Below, one piece after another: positions 1-8,471 of a stretch of 64,000 bases of DNA; within the stretch, counting starts at the first letter, position 1, and every line of letters begins with the position of its first letter. The stretch is taken from NCBI RefSeq assembly GCF_009391885.1, contig NZ_VZII01000058.1, positions 124,001 to 188,000 on the forward strand, written 5' to 3'. The notes beneath the pieces were generated by a model that saw only the letters and a program-made list of their open reading frames with translations, searched no databases and was not told where the DNA came from. This stretch comes from Pseudomonas sp. MN1F. GTDB lineage: Bacteria > Pseudomonadota > Gammaproteobacteria > Pseudomonadales > Pseudomonadaceae. The position numbers and the translations under genes were made by a program.

Positions 1-452
1 TCGACGAAACCGCTGGGCGCCGGGCTTGCGAACAGCAGGGCAACCCAGCCAAGCAGCACGAATGGCGCGGTATAGGCAACCAGCAGCTTGCCGCCGCGCT
101 TGCGCCATTGGTGGGTGATGATGCTCGACAGGCCGCCGGCTGCGATGATCAGCGGCGGGAGAATGGCCGACCAGGGCAGCACGGCGCTGATCAGGATGCC
201 GATCAGCACGCCGTTGTAGCAGTACAGCCCGGCTTGGCGGTCGGCGCGGTCGTAGCCGCGGCGTTGGGCGGTGAGCAGGCCGGCGAGGGCGCCGAGCAGG
301 GCGCCGCCGACCAGGTTGGGCGCGGTCAGCAGGATGGCCAGCAGGCAGCACAGGCCGCACAGGGGGTTGCGCAGCAGCAGCACCTGGCTGAAGCCGTTGA
401 GCAGCGCCGTGGCCCAGTCGGGGCACGGGTTGACGAAATTCTTGGTGTACAT
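1..452 (-). CDS. Urea transporter (UT family), C-terminus cut off by window edge
   Basis: Only the first ~150 residues are visible; the gene runs off the window at base 1. The protein starts MYTKNFVNPCPDW and continues as a hydrophobic, glycine- and leucine-rich membrane protein with an asparagine-glycine turn (YNGVLIGI), which resembles the first urea-transporter repeat of bacterial UT proteins. It lies 93 bp downstream of pykF on the same strand, at the end of the glyoxylate-assimilation genes. Breakdown of purines to glyoxylate releases urea, so a urea channel fits this place. The product is expected in the inner membrane. The assignment rests on sequence character plus remembered synteny with P. 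putida; the missing C-terminal half prevents a full family check. Confidence 0.75.
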   Translation of the reverse strand, partial: MYTKNFVNPCPDWATALLNGFSQVLLLRNPLCGLCCLLAILLTAPNLVGGALLGALAGLLTAQRRGYDRADRQAGLYCYNGVLIGILISAVLPWSAILPPLIIAAGGLSSIITHQWRKRGGKLLVAYTAPFVLLGWVALLFASPAPSGFV

Positions 453-520
453 GGGCAGTCAGCAAGGTTGATGGGGGAGCGGTGGGCCTCTTTGGGCCTC
501 GGTTTTCCGCCGGTCGGAAC

Positions 521-539
521 GGGGGCGCAAAGCGCCCCC
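521..539 (-). terminator. GC hairpin downstream of pykF
   Basis: Perfect 8-bp stem (gggggcgc / gcgccccc) with a 3-base loop, 7 bp after the pykF stop. There is no T-run after it, so it may only attenuate transcription into the urea transporter gene. Confidence 0.5.
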
Positions 540-545
540 GGCGTC

Positions 546-1961
546 TCAGGCCAAGGTCTCGATGCGCAAGGTGTTAGTCGAACCCGGCTTGCCGAAAGGC
601 ACGCCGGCAGTCACCAGCAGCGTGTCACCACGGCTGGCCATGCCTTGCGCCTGGGCGATTTCCAGCGCGGTGGAAACCACCTCGTCGACCTGGCGCAGGC
701 GGTCGTTGACCACCGAGTGCACCCCCCAGGCCACGCTCAGGCGGCGTGCGGTGGCCAGGTTTGGCGTCAGGTTGAGGATCGGCGCCCGTGGCCGTTCGCG
801 CGCGGCACGCAGGGTCGAGGCCCCCGACTCGCTGTAGTTGACCAGCACCGCCACCGGCAGGATGCCGCTGATACGGCGGATCGCGCAGCTGATGGCGTCC
901 GACACGGTGGCCTCGGCCTTCGGCCGGCCAACGTCCAGTTGGGCCTGGTAGTCCGGGCCGTTCTCCACCTGGCGGATGATCTTGCTCATCATCTGCACGG
1001 CTTCCTGCGGGTAGTCGCCGGAGGCGGTTTCAGCCGACAGCATCACCGCGTCGGCGCCTTCGGCCACGGCGTTGGCCACGTCGGTGACTTCCGCTCGGGT
1101 CGGCGCTGGCGAGAAACGCATGGATTCGAGCATCTGGGTCGCCACCACCACCGGTTTGCCCAGCTGGCGGCAGGTGCCGATGATGCGCTTCTGGATCTGC
1201 GGCACGCTTTCGGCCGGCACTTCCACGCCCAGGTCGCCACGGGCCACCATGATCGCATCTGCCAGTTCTGCGATGGCTTGCAGTTGTTCGACTGCCGAAG
1301 GCTTTTCGATCTTGGCCATCAGGTAGGCGCGGTCGCCGATCAGCTGGCGCGCTTCGACGATGTCTTCCGGTCGCTGCACGAACGACAGGGCCACCCAGTC
1401 CACACCCAGCTCCAGGCCGAAGGCCAGGTCGCGGCGGTCTTTCTCGGTGAGCGGGGAGAGGTCGAGTACCGCTTGCGGCACGTTGACGCCCTTGCGGTCC
1501 GACAGCTCGCCACCGTTCAGCACTTCGGTGTCGATCGCGTCAGTGTGCTTGGCAGTCACCCGCAGGCGCAGCTTGCCGTCGTCGAGCAGCAGGTCCATGC
1601 CTGGCTCCAGCGCAGCGATGATTTCCGGGTGTGGCAGGTTGACCCGGCGGCTGTCGCCCGGGGTCTTGTCCAGGTCCAGGCGCAGGGCCTGGCCGCGTTG
1701 CAGCTGGACCTTGCCTTCAGCGAAGCGGCCGACGCGCAGCTTCGGCCCTTGCAGGTCCATGAGGATGCCCAGCGGGTAGTTCAACTGTTGCTCGACTTCG
1801 CGGATCCACTGGTAGCGCAGGGCGTGGTCGGCGTGCTCGCCGTGGCTGAAGTTGAGGCGGAAGATGTTCACCCCGGCTTCGACCAACTGGCGGATGTCGT
1901 CGATGCCTTTGATCGCAGGGCCGAGGGTGGCAAGGATCTTTACTTTTTTATCAGGCGTCAT
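546..1961 (-). CDS. pykF: Pyruvate kinase
   Basis: The 471-residue protein converts phosphoenolpyruvate and ADP to pyruvate and ATP in the cytoplasm. Visible family marks are the N-terminal TLGPA and FRLNFSHG segments, DDGK near residue 127, the substrate-binding MAKIEKP near 215-221 with its catalytic lysine, RGDLGVEVP near 241-249 and the ATQMLESM helix. The length is normal for bacterial pyruvate kinase. The start overlaps the end of ttuD by 4 bp, so the two are translationally coupled. The position after glycerate kinase means it turns the phosphoglycerate branch of glyoxylate assimilation into pyruvate (after enolase). P. putida has a second isozyme (PykA) elsewhere, so the name PykF follows the species convention. 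Confidence 0.95.
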   Translation of the reverse strand: MTPDKKVKILATLGPAIKGIDDIRQLVEAGVNIFRLNFSHGEHADHALRYQWIREVEQQLNYPLGILMDLQGPKLRVGRFAEGKVQLQRGQALRLDLDKTPGDSRRVNLPHPEIIAALEPGMDLLLDDGKLRLRVTAKHTDAIDTEVLNGGELSDRKGVNVPQAVLDLSPLTEKDRRDLAFGLELGVDWVALSFVQRPEDIVEARQLIGDRAYLMAKIEKPSAVEQLQAIAELADAIMVARGDLGVEVPAESVPQIQKRIIGTCRQLGKPVVVATQMLESMRFSPAPTRAEVTDVANAVAEGADAVMLSAETASGDYPQEAVQMMSKIIRQVENGPDYQAQLDVGRPKAEATVSDAISCAIRRISGILPVAVLVNYSESGASTLRAARERPRAPILNLTPNLATARRLSVAWGVHSVVNDRLRQVDEVVSTALEIAQAQGMASRGDTLLVTAGVPFGKPGSTNTLRIETLA

Positions 1962-3232
1962 GATTGGGCAGTCTCAAGGATCAGGATGGCGCGGAAGTCG
2001 TTGACGTTGGTACGGGTCGGCTCGGTGACGATCAGGGCATCGAGCGCGGCGAAGTAGCCATAGCCGTTGTTGTTGTCCAGCTCATCGCTGGCCGACAGGC
2101 CCAGGGCTTCGGCGCGGGCATAACTGCTCGGGTTCATGAAGGCGCCAGCGTTCTCTTCCGAGCCGTCGATGCCATCGGTGTCACCGGCCAGGGCATACAC
2201 GCCCGGCAGGCCTTTGAGGCTTTCGGTGAGGCTGAGCAGGAACTCGGCGTTGCGCCCGCCACGGCCATTGCCGCGCACGGTGACGGTGGTTTCACCGCCG
2301 GAGAGGATCACGCAAGGCGCCTTCAGTGGCTGGCCGTGCAGCACGATCTGCCGGGCAATGCCGGCGTGTACCTTGGCCACTTCGCGCGATTCACCTTCCA
2401 GGTCACCGAGGATCAGCGGGCTGAAACCGGCCTGGCGGGCTTTGACCGCAGCGGCTTCGAGCGACTGCTGCGGTTTGGCGATCAGTTGGAAGTGGCTGCG
2501 GGCCAAGGCCGGGTCATCGGCCTTGACGGTTTCCGAAGCAGGGTTGTTGAGCCAGTCGATGACGGCTTTCGGCGCTTCGATGTTGTAGCGCTTGAGGATT
2601 GCCAGGGCATCGGCCGAGGTGCTCGGGTCGGCCACGGTCGGGCCGGAAGCGATGACGGTGGCCAGGTCGCCAGGCACGTCGGAAATGGCATAGGTGTAGA
2701 CGGTGGCTGGCCAGCAGGCCTTGGCCAGGCGGCCGCCCTTGATCGCCGAGAGGTGCTTGCGTACGCAGTTCATCTCGCCGATGGTGGCGCCGGATTTGAG
2801 CAGCGCCTTGTTGATCTGTTGCTTGTCAGCCAGGGTCAGGCCTTCTGCTGGCAGTGCCAGCAGGGCGGAACCACCACCCGACAGCAGGAAGATGACGCGG
2901 TCTTCTTCATTGAGGTTGCTGACCAGTTCCAGCACACGCTTGGCCACGGCCAGGCCGGCGGCGTCGGGGACCGGGTGAGCGGCTTCGACCACCTCGATCT
3001 TCTGGCAGTTGGCGCCGTGACCGTAACGGGTCACGACCAGCCCGGAGACTTCGCCCTGCCAGCTTTTTTCAACCACTTCGGCCATGGCGGCTGCGGCTTT
3101 GCCGGCGCCGATGACGATGACCCGGCCGCTACGGTCGGCGGGCAGGTAGGGTTCGAGCACTTGGCGTGGGTGGGCGGCGGCGATGGCTGTGTCGAACAGG
3201 TCGCGGAGAAGTTTTTGCGGATCGACCGACAT
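1958..3232 (-). CDS. ttuD: Glycerate 2-kinase, MOFRL family (TtuD; often annotated hydroxypyruvate reductase)
   Basis: The 424-residue cytoplasmic protein belongs to the GckA/TtuD family. It has an N-terminal nucleotide-binding half (GAGKAAAAMAE, LLSGGGSALL) and a C-terminal MOFRL domain (LSGGETTVTVRGNGRGGRN and ALAGDTDGIDG). Many databases call it hydroxypyruvate reductase, but the family phosphorylates D-glycerate, which fits its place between GlxR, which makes glycerate, and PykF. I chose the ATG at 3232 (MSVDPQ) because a GGGAG ribosome site precedes it; an upstream in-frame start would add a low-complexity leader. A strong terminator lies in the 136-bp gap behind glxR, so ttuD-pykF may have their own promoter or depend on read-through. 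Confidence 0.9.
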   Translation of the reverse strand: MSVDPQKLLRDLFDTAIAAAHPRQVLEPYLPADRSGRVIVIGAGKAAAAMAEVVEKSWQGEVSGLVVTRYGHGANCQKIEVVEAAHPVPDAAGLAVAKRVLELVSNLNEEDRVIFLLSGGGSALLALPAEGLTLADKQQINKALLKSGATIGEMNCVRKHLSAIKGGRLAKACWPATVYTYAISDVPGDLATVIASGPTVADPSTSADALAILKRYNIEAPKAVIDWLNNPASETVKADDPALARSHFQLIAKPQQSLEAAAVKARQAGFSPLILGDLEGESREVAKVHAGIARQIVLHGQPLKAPCVILSGGETTVTVRGNGRGGRNAEFLLSLTESLKGLPGVYALAGDTDGIDGSEENAGAFMNPSSYARAEALGLSASDELDNNNGYGYFAALDALIVTEPTRTNVNDFRAILILETAQS

Positions 3233-3271
3233 GGCAGGCTCCCATTTATTGTTGTTCTGCAGAATCAAAAA

Positions 3272-3311
3272 CGCCCCTGGAACTGCCTCCGTGCAGGCCG
3301 AACCAGGGGCG
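3272..3311 (-). terminator. Intrinsic terminator between glxR and ttuD
   Basis: On the minus strand a 9-bp GC stem (cgcccctgg / ccaggggcg) with a 22-base loop is followed directly by a T5 run and an AT-rich stretch. It sits after the glxR stop and before ttuD, inside what otherwise looks like one operon. Confidence 0.8.
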
Positions 3312-3368
3312 GGTGTTGCTCGGGGTCACGCTCGAGCCTGTGGTCGCAGGCTCAAGGGTGTGGACGTC

Positions 3369-4262
3369 TTACTTGTCGTCGCGGATCGAGAAGTTGGCCA
3401 TGTGCTCCAGGCCTTTGATCAGCGCCGAGTGGTCCCAGTTGCCGCCGCCCAGGGCCTGGCAGGTGTTGAACACTTGCTGGGCATTGGAAGTGTTGGGCAG
3501 GTTGATGCCCAGTTCCTTGGCGCCTTGCAGGGCCAGGTTGAGGTCCTTCTGGTGCAGGTTGATGCGGAAGCCTGGGTCGAAGGTGCCTTTGATCATGCGC
3601 TCGGCGTGCACTTCGAGGATCTTCGACGATGCGAAGCCGCCCATCAGCGCTTCACGTACCTTGGCTGGGTCGGCGCCGTTCTTGGCGGCGAACAGCAGAG
3701 CTTCGGCAACGGCCTGGATGTTCAGGGCGACGATGATCTGGTTGGCGACCTTGGCGGTCTGGCCATCACCGTTGCCACCGACGCGGGTGATGTTCTTGCC
3801 CATGGCTTCGAACAGCGGCAGGGTGCGTTCGAAGGCTTTCGGGCAGCCACCGACCATGATGCTCAGGGTCGCGGCCTTGGCACCGACTTCACCGCCGGAC
3901 ACCGGGGCGTCCAGGTAGGCAGCGCCAGTGGCCTTGATCTTCTCGGCGAAGGCTTTGGTGGCGGTAGGGGAGATCGAGCTCATGTCGATCACTACCTTGT
4001 TCGGGCCCACGCCTTCGGCGACGCCGTTTTCACCGAACAGGACGCTTTCGACCTGTGGGGTGTCCGGCACCATGACGATGATGAACTCGGCTTCCTGGGC
4101 CACTTCCTTCGGGTTGGCCAGGGCCACTGCGCCCGCGGCGATCAGGTCGGCCGGTGCAGCGTCGTGGTGGGTGGAAACGAAGATGCTGTGACCTGCTTTT
4201 TGCAGGTTCTGCGCCATGGGCTTGCCCATGATGCCAGTGCCGAGGAAACCGATTTTAGCCAT
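3369..4262 (-). CDS. glxR: Tartronate semialdehyde reductase (2-hydroxy-3-oxopropionate reductase)
   Basis: The 297-residue protein reduces tartronate semialdehyde, the Gcl product, to D-glycerate with NAD(P)H. It shows the beta-hydroxyacid dehydrogenase plan: an N-terminal Rossmann motif GFLGTGIMGKPMA at residues 5-17, the substrate-binding DAPVSGG motif near 118-124, and the catalytic-lysine segment GQTAKVANQ near 167-175. The length is typical of the family (about 290-300). The gap to hyi is 50 bp with an AAGAGGTAA-type ribosome site before the ATG. It is the third gene of the gcl-hyi-glxR unit, which ends in a terminator. Confidence 0.95.
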   Translation of the reverse strand: MAKIGFLGTGIMGKPMAQNLQKAGHSIFVSTHHDAAPADLIAAGAVALANPKEVAQEAEFIIVMVPDTPQVESVLFGENGVAEGVGPNKVVIDMSSISPTATKAFAEKIKATGAAYLDAPVSGGEVGAKAATLSIMVGGCPKAFERTLPLFEAMGKNITRVGGNGDGQTAKVANQIIVALNIQAVAEALLFAAKNGADPAKVREALMGGFASSKILEVHAERMIKGTFDPGFRINLHQKDLNLALQGAKELGINLPNTSNAQQVFNTCQALGGGNWDHSALIKGLEHMANFSIRDDK

Positions 4263-4312
4263 GAGAAATTACCTCTTTTATAGTTGTTCGCGGTCCCGAT
4301 GGGAGCAGTGAT

Positions 4313-5095
4313 TCAGATCGCGTTGTGCGTTTTCAGCCAGCCCAGGCCCGCTTCGGTGGTGGTCAGCGGCTTGTATTCCGCGCCCACCCAGCCCTGGTAG
4401 CCGATGCGGTCCAGGTGCTCGAACAGGAAGCGGTAGTTGATCTCGCCGGTGCCTGGTTCGTTGCGGCCTGGGTTGTCGGCCAGCTGGATGTGGTTGATCA
4501 GGTTCAGGTTGGCTTCCATGGTGCGAGCCAGGTCACCTTCCATGATCTGCATGTGGTAGATGTCGTACTGCAGGAACAGATTGTCGCTGCCGACTTCGGC
4601 CTGGATTTCCAACGCCTGTTGGGTGGTGTTCAGGTAGAAGCCTGGGATGTCGCGGGTGTTGATCATTTCCATGACCAGGCGGATCCCGGCGGCTTTCAGC
4701 TTGTCGGCGGCATACTTGAGGTTGTCGACGAAGGTCTTGCGCACGTCGGCGCACTGCAGGCCTTGTGGGCGAATACCCGCCAGGGCGTTGACCTGGGTGT
4801 TGCCCAGCACCTTGGCGTATTCGATGGCCTTGTCCACGCCAGCGCGGAACTCTTCGACGCGGTCGGGGTGGCAGGTGATACCGCGCTCACCTTTGGCCCA
4901 GTCGCCCGCCGGCAGGTTGAACAGCACCTGGGTCAGGCCGTTGGCATCCAGCTGCTGCTTGATTTCGGCTGCGCTGAAGTCGTACGGGAAGAGGTATTCG
5001 ACGCCGCTGAAACCAGCGTCGGCGGCAGCCTTGAAGCGGGCCAGGAAGTCCTGTTCGGTGAACAGCATGGACAGGTTGGCAGCGAAGCGAGGCAT
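4313..5095 (-). CDS. hyi: Hydroxypyruvate isomerase
   Basis: The 260-residue protein is a TIM-barrel enzyme of the AP-endonuclease-2-like family that interconverts hydroxypyruvate and tartronate semialdehyde. Visible marks are the N-terminal MPRFAANLSMLF strand, an acidic metal-ligand segment VMEMINTRD near 141-149, QYDIYHMQIMEGD near 176-188 and the C-terminal GWVGAEYKP. The length is standard. It lies 53 bp behind gcl and 50 bp before glxR, the classic gcl-hyi-glxR order. Confidence 0.94.
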   Translation of the reverse strand: MPRFAANLSMLFTEQDFLARFKAAADAGFSGVEYLFPYDFSAAEIKQQLDANGLTQVLFNLPAGDWAKGERGITCHPDRVEEFRAGVDKAIEYAKVLGNTQVNALAGIRPQGLQCADVRKTFVDNLKYAADKLKAAGIRLVMEMINTRDIPGFYLNTTQQALEIQAEVGSDNLFLQYDIYHMQIMEGDLARTMEANLNLINHIQLADNPGRNEPGTGEINYRFLFEHLDRIGYQGWVGAEYKPLTTTEAGLGWLKTHNAI

Positions 5096-5148
5096 GGGTT
5101 GTCTCCTTGCGATGAAGGCCCCCAGTAAAGCCTGGGGGCGTCAGGCGA

Positions 5149-6924
5149 TCAGTCCAGCAGCGAGATGGCGGTTGGCGCGTCGTTGCCGACCAGAGCCAGG
5201 TCTTCGAACTCGTTGACCGCGTTGATCTCGGTGCCCATGGAAATGTTGGTCACACGCTCGAGGATCACTTCGACCACGACCGGCACGCGGAACTCTTCGG
5301 CCATCTTCTGTGCCTTGAGCAGGGCAGGGGCGATCTCGGCCGGCTCGAATACACGGATGGCCTTGCAGCCCAGGCCTTCGACCACGGCGACGTGGTCGAC
5401 ACCGTAGGTGGCAGCGTCGGTCGAGTTGATGTTCTCGAACGCCAGTTGTACACAGTAATCCATGTCGAAGCCACGCTGTGCCTGACGGATCAGGCCCAGG
5501 TAAGCGTTGTTCACCAGCACGTGGACGTACGGCAGGTTGAACTGCGCGCCCACCGCCAGCTCTTCGATCATGAACTGGAAGTCGTAGTCACCCGACAGCG
5601 CAACGACCTTGCGCTTCGGATCGGCTTTGACCACGCCCAGCGCGGCAGGAATGGTCCAGCCCAGCGGGCCGGCCTGGCCGCAGTTGATCCAGTGGCGTGG
5701 CTTGTACACGTGCAGGAACTGCGCGCCAGCGATCTGCGACAGGCCGATGGTGCTGACGTAGCAGGTGTCCTTGCCGAACACCTGGTTCATTTCTTCGTAC
5801 ACGCGCTGCGGCTTGACCGGCACGTTGTCGAAGTGGGTCTTGCGCTGCAGGCTCGCCTTGCGCTGTTGGCAGTCTTCCAGCCAGGCCTTGCGGCACTTCA
5901 GCTTGCCGGCGGCTTTCCACTCGCGGGCCACTTCGAGGAACACGTCCAGTGCCTTGCCAGCATCGGAAACGATACCCAGGTCCGGGGTGAACACGCGGCC
6001 GATCTGGGTCGGTTCGATGTCCACGTGCACGAACTTGCGGCCTTCGGTGTAGACGTCGACGGAACCGGTGTGGCGGTTGGCCCAACGGTTACCGATACCG
6101 AACACCAGGTCGGATTTCAGCAGGGTGGCGTTGCCGTAGCGGTGCGAAGTCTGCAGGCCGACCATACCGACCATCTGGGCGTGGTCGTCCGGGATGGTGC
6201 CCCAGCCCATCAGGGTCGGGATTACCGGTACGCCGGTCAGTTCGGCGAACTCGACCAGCTTGTCGCTGGCGTCGGCGTTGATGATGCCGCCACCGGCTAC
6301 CAGCAGTGGGCGCTCGGCGTCATTGAGCAGGGCCAGGGCTTTTTCGGCCTGTACGCGGGTAGCGGACGGCTTGTTGATTGCCAGTGGCTCGTAGGCGTCG
6401 ATGTCGAATTCGATTTCGGCCATCTGCACGTCGAACGGCAGGTCGATCAGCACAGGGCCTGGGCGGCCGGTGCGCATTTCATAGAAGGCCTTCTGGAAGG
6501 CGTAAGGCACCTGGCCTGGTTCCAGAACGGTGGTGGCCCACTTGGTGACTGGCTTGACGATGCTGGTGATATCGACAGCCTGGAAGTCTTCCTTGTGCAG
6601 GCGGGCACGGGGTGCCTGGCCGGTGATGCAGAGGATCGGGATGGAGTCGGCCGAGGCGCTGTACAGGCCGGTGACCATGTCGGTGCCGGCTGGGCCGGAG
6701 GTACCGATGCACACGCCGATGTTGCCTGGGTTGGCGCGGGTGTAGCCCTCGGCCATGTGCGAGGCGCCTTCGACGTGACGAGCGAGGACGTGATCGATGC
6801 CACCGACTTTCTTCAGGGCCGAGTACAGCGGGTTGATGGCAGCCCCCGGGATGCCGAACGCGGTATCTACACCTTCACGGCGCATGACCAGAACGGCTGC
6901 ATCGATTGCTCTCATTTTGCTCAT
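5149..6924 (-). CDS. gcl: Glyoxylate carboligase (tartronate-semialdehyde synthase)
   Basis: The 591-residue, thiamine-diphosphate-dependent enzyme condenses two glyoxylates to tartronate semialdehyde and CO2. All three domains are visible: an N-terminal pyrimidine-binding domain (AFGIPGAAINP), a central domain, and a C-terminal diphosphate-binding domain (SGDYDFQFMIEELAVGAQF...LVNN). Residue 51 is valine in LARHVEGA, where other enzymes of this superfamily carry the catalytic glutamate; that substitution is the known hallmark of glyoxylate carboligase. It is the first gene of its operon. A TTGTATACAA palindrome 25 bp before the start codon (6950-6959) is a likely repressor operator. Confidence 0.97.
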   Translation of the reverse strand: MSKMRAIDAAVLVMRREGVDTAFGIPGAAINPLYSALKKVGGIDHVLARHVEGASHMAEGYTRANPGNIGVCIGTSGPAGTDMVTGLYSASADSIPILCITGQAPRARLHKEDFQAVDITSIVKPVTKWATTVLEPGQVPYAFQKAFYEMRTGRPGPVLIDLPFDVQMAEIEFDIDAYEPLAINKPSATRVQAEKALALLNDAERPLLVAGGGIINADASDKLVEFAELTGVPVIPTLMGWGTIPDDHAQMVGMVGLQTSHRYGNATLLKSDLVFGIGNRWANRHTGSVDVYTEGRKFVHVDIEPTQIGRVFTPDLGIVSDAGKALDVFLEVAREWKAAGKLKCRKAWLEDCQQRKASLQRKTHFDNVPVKPQRVYEEMNQVFGKDTCYVSTIGLSQIAGAQFLHVYKPRHWINCGQAGPLGWTIPAALGVVKADPKRKVVALSGDYDFQFMIEELAVGAQFNLPYVHVLVNNAYLGLIRQAQRGFDMDYCVQLAFENINSTDAATYGVDHVAVVEGLGCKAIRVFEPAEIAPALLKAQKMAEEFRVPVVVEVILERVTNISMGTEINAVNEFEDLALVGNDAPTAISLLD

Positions 6925-6949
6925 GGTTTGTGCCTCATTGATTTTGTAA

Positions 6950-6959
6950 TTGTATACAA
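6950..6959. promoter_or_regulatory. TTGTATACAA palindrome before gcl (candidate GntR operator)
   Basis: Perfect 10-bp palindrome ending 26 bp upstream of the gcl start. The same motif, with A or G at the fifth base, recurs before the other purine and glyoxylate genes of this window, and a GntR/FCD regulator gene lies among them. The link to that regulator is inferred. Confidence 0.7.
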
Positions 6960-7089
6960 CTTGCTTTGTGCCAGAGTGTATTCACGGCTGGCCGCTCAGG
7001 TCAACGGGTTTTCGTCGGACAAGACCGCTTTCGTTCGAGCGCCCGTGAAAACGGCGGTTTGCGATCTCGCATACGATCGTTTCAATTTA

Positions 7090-7099
7090 TTGTATACAA
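7090..7099. promoter_or_regulatory. TTGTATACAA palindrome before the GlcG-like gene
   Basis: Identical to the gcl operator copy and placed 82 bp upstream of the ATG at 7182, so each of the two divergent transcripts has its own site in this 257-bp intergenic region. Confidence 0.7.
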
Positions 7100-7181
7100 A
7101 AATAGATTCAGTTGTGTTCTATTGGCTTATCGGTTTTTCACCTGCCCTCAGGGCTTCTCACAACAAGAAGAGGACCTTTCC

Positions 7182-7622
7182 ATGAACGCTTTGAACCTGA
7201 AAGTCGCTGTCAGCCTGGTGAACGCCGCGCTGGCGGCGGGCCGCAAGATCAATGCAGCGCCGCTGACCGTGGCCGTGCTTGATGCCGGCGGGCACCTGCT
7301 GGCCTTGCAGCGCGAGGACGGCGCCAGCCTGATTCGCCCGCAAGTGGCCACCGGCAAGGCCTGGGGTGCGATTGCCCTGGGCAAGGGCTCGCGTCTGCTG
7401 GCGCTGGATGCACAGCAACGGCCGGCGTTTTTCGCGGCGTTGAACGGTTTGGGTGAGCAGCCGGTGGTGCCTGCGCCGGGCGGCGTGCTGATTCGTGATC
7501 AGGACGGCAAGGTGCTGGGAGCGGTGGGGATCAGCGGCGATACGTCGGATATCGACGAGCAATGCGCGATCAGTGCGATCGAAGAGGCGGGGTTGAAGGC
7601 GGATGCGGGTGTAGCGGCTTAA
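7182..7622 (+). CDS. GlcG/HbpS-like protein (DUF336)
   Basis: The 146-residue protein matches the small GlcG/HbpS (DUF336) family: MNALNLKVAVSLVNAALAAGRK, VAVLDAGGHLLALQREDG, a central TGKAWGAIALG helix and GGVLIRDQDGKVLGAVGISGD. Family members often stand beside glycolate or glyoxylate genes and some bind haem, but the biochemical role is unsettled. I chose the ATG at 7182 because an AAGAGGAC ribosome site precedes it; the longer in-frame start lies upstream of the operator. It is divergent from gcl with a shared operator type, so it is probably co-induced during glyoxylate or purine use. Confidence 0.85.
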   Translation: MNALNLKVAVSLVNAALAAGRKINAAPLTVAVLDAGGHLLALQREDGASLIRPQVATGKAWGAIALGKGSRLLALDAQQRPAFFAALNGLGEQPVVPAPGGVLIRDQDGKVLGAVGISGDTSDIDEQCAISAIEEAGLKADAGVAA

Positions 7623-7646
7623 TTCTTTGCTGCCTGATCTGGCGTG

Positions 7647-7710
7647 ATCGCGGATAAATCCGCTCCTACAAGGATTACCACAGGCCTGTAGGAGCGGATT
7701 TTTCCGCGAT
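7647..7710. repeat. REP-type inverted pair
   Basis: Two 24-base arms (7647-7670 and 7687-7710) are reverse complements with one mismatch; the core is tgtaggagcggattt...tccgcgat. This is the Pseudomonas REP/BIME layout. It lies between the convergent GlcG-like and TetR genes and may also serve as a terminator. Confidence 0.8.
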
Positions 7711-7727
7711 GAATCCAGCGCCGATTG

Positions 7728-8339
7728 TCAGGCCACTTCAGGCTCACAGCCCTTGAGCACCATGCGTATGATGGTGTCGGCCGCAGCATCGTAATCGCTG
7801 TCGGCCAGCTTGGCCTTGCCGGTCACCGCCGAAATCTGCCAGTCGAAGTCGGCATAGGTCTGGGTCGCGGCCCAGATGCTGAACATCAGGTGATGAGCAT
7901 CGACATGGGCGATCTGCCCGCGGTCGATCCAACGCTGGATGCACTCGATGTTGTGCCGGGCCTGCTCATTCAACTGCTCCACCTGGTTCGGCGACAGGTG
8001 CGGTGCGCCATGCATGATTTCGCTGGCGAACACCTTCGAGGCATGGGGCAGGTCACGCGAGATGCGGATCTTCGAGCGGATGTACGCACTCAACACTTCT
8101 TTCGGATCACCGTCGGCATTGAACGGCGTCGATGCCTGCATGATCGGCGCGATGATGCTCTCCAGGACCTCGCGATAGAGGTTGTCCTTGGATTTGAAGT
8201 AGTAATACACGTTCGGCTTGGGCAGGCCGGCCTTGGCAGCGATGTCGCTGGTCTTGGTGGCGGCGAAGCCCTTGTCGGCAAACTCTTCACTGGCTGCGCG
8301 CAGGATCAGCTCCTTGTTGCGCTCGCGAATAGTGCTCAT
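7728..8339 (-). CDS. TetR-family regulator, RutR-like
   Basis: The 203-residue protein has a TetR helix-turn-helix near residues 27-50 (TKTSDIAAKAGLPKPNVYYYFKSK) and a C-terminal ligand domain with close resemblance to E. coli RutR: SRDLPHASKVFASEIMHGAP and FSIWAATQTYADF match RutR segments SRDYPQASRLF and FMIWASTQHYADF. RutR senses pyrimidines, and E. coli RutR is also reported to act near purine-degradation genes. The start at 8339 (MSTIRERNK) is where the domain begins. The neighbours are glyoxylate and nucleoside-uptake genes, and TTGAC-N6-GTCAA-like sites, the RutR site form, occur before azgA, tsx and xdhA here. The ligand is not known from sequence. Confidence 0.88.
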   Translation of the reverse strand: MSTIRERNKELILRAASEEFADKGFAATKTSDIAAKAGLPKPNVYYYFKSKDNLYREVLESIIAPIMQASTPFNADGDPKEVLSAYIRSKIRISRDLPHASKVFASEIMHGAPHLSPNQVEQLNEQARHNIECIQRWIDRGQIAHVDAHHLMFSIWAATQTYADFDWQISAVTGKAKLADSDYDAAADTIIRMVLKGCEPEVA

Positions 8340-8471
8340 GGTCAGGGATCTTCCTCGATAATGGCCACCTCTAAGAGGGATCGGGCATGGTAGCACCGCG
8401 CCCGACGGACGCTCAAGGCAGCGGCTTTGGGCTAGAATCCGGCACATTGTCTAATTTGGATACAAGCAAAC

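Noticed and set aside
108..2057. Long open frame on the plus strand opposite pykF, with similar long frames at 12983-15277, 25182-27629 and 34428-36956
   Set aside because: These are antisense shadows of well-identified genes in GC-rich DNA; the translations are rich in A, G, R, H and Q without domain patterns.
7647..7710. Start of a CRISPR array or insertion-sequence end
   Set aside because: Only two arms in inverted orientation with the known REP core; no direct repeat series, spacers or transposase.
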